A DNA stretch of 15,297 nucleotides from Hemicentrotus pulcherrimus (taxonomy: Eukaryota > Echinodermata > Echinoidea > Camarodonta > Strongylocentrotidae), in assembly GCA_003118195.1 (NCBI GenBank), contig BEXV01002893.1, positions 36,678 to 51,974 on the forward strand, in the 5' to 3' direction. The notes below the pieces were generated by a model that searched no databases, was not told the DNA's origin, and was given only the letters and a program-made list of their open reading frames with translations. The position numbers and the translations under genes are program-made. Below are positions 15,297-15,297 of the stretch, in pieces (positions within the stretch are counted from its first letter, which is position 1; each line of letters starts with the position of its first letter).

Positions 15297-15297
15297 A

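Larger units (their letters stand above)
13224..15297 (-). mobile_element. Degenerate CR1/Jockey-type LINE, running off the right edge
   Basis: On the minus strand the order is: reverse transcriptase remnant (to about 14540), thumb/connection region (14417-14160), ORF2 C-terminus with a WNNLPEPMRKS-like segment (about 13900-13750), 3' UTR with a purine/pyrimidine-biased tract (13385-13469), and a 3' end AATAAATG...GAATTTGAATTG near 13224. The (GAATTT) end is of the kind seen in invertebrate CR1/Jockey elements. It sits antisense in the intron of the divergent gene. The 5' end is outside the window. Confidence 0.8.

Noticed and set aside
14537..15297. Endogenous retrovirus
   Set aside because: The motif arrangement (GVPQG, SDD, KLTWKNHI, WNNLP) and the short tandem 3' end are those of a non-LTR retrotransposon; no LTR, protease or envelope is seen.
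1..15297. CRISPR array, bacterial operon or defence system
   Set aside because: No spaced direct repeats or operon structure; introns and eukaryotic transposons dominate.

Overview
This window is eukaryotic nuclear DNA. It is AT-rich, with long introns, GT-AG splice sites, simple repeats and several classes of degenerate transposable element. The overall look is that of a marine invertebrate, perhaps an echinoderm such as a sea urchin. That assignment is an inference from style and cannot be proved here.

The main content is one complete gene on the minus strand. It can be assembled exon by exon from 12549 (ATG) down to 870 (TGA). It has ten coding exons, all nine introns are GT-AG, and every phase matches, giving 1,323 nt and 440 residues. 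The protein is the tRNA cytosine-38 C5-methyltransferase DNMT2/TRDMT1. All diagnostic motifs are present: the SAM-binding SGVGG, the catalytic PPCQ, ENV, the RVR of motif VIII, the DNMT2-specific CFT box and the terminal GNSLNV.

Head-to-head with it, 193 bp away, is the 5' end of an unrecognised plus-strand gene (first exon 12743-12813, second exon 12901-13024). It runs into a long intron and off the right edge. The two genes probably share a short bidirectional promoter.

The rest is intronic or intergenic repeat. From left to right: a pogo/Tc1-like MITE (40-183); a fold-back element just behind the TRDMT1 stop codon (778-861); a (GA)n tract that serves as the pyrimidine tract of the last TRDMT1 intron; an L2/CR1-like 3' tail (about 1660-1777); a diverged ~137-bp tandem duplication followed by a Cys/His-rich open frame (1812-2259); a GC-rich nested palindrome (3184-3268); and a 5'-truncated L2/CR1-like LINE end (3890-4215). 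Then come three minus-oriented copies of one tRNA-derived SINE (6091-6414, 8680-8830, 10215-10390), the first with a tandem duplication inside; a Kolobok-like TTAA MITE (9691-10044) and an inverted partial copy of it (10898-11094); a 252-bp MITE that starts 9 bp past the exon 3 splice donor (10425-10676); and, at the right edge, a degenerate CR1/Jockey-type LINE on the minus strand (13224 to beyond 15297).

No wholly new system is evident. The best leads are the catalytic TRDMT1 exon 3 sitting between inverted MITE copies, the unrecognised divergent gene, and the Cys/His-rich open frame nested in TRDMT1 intron 8.
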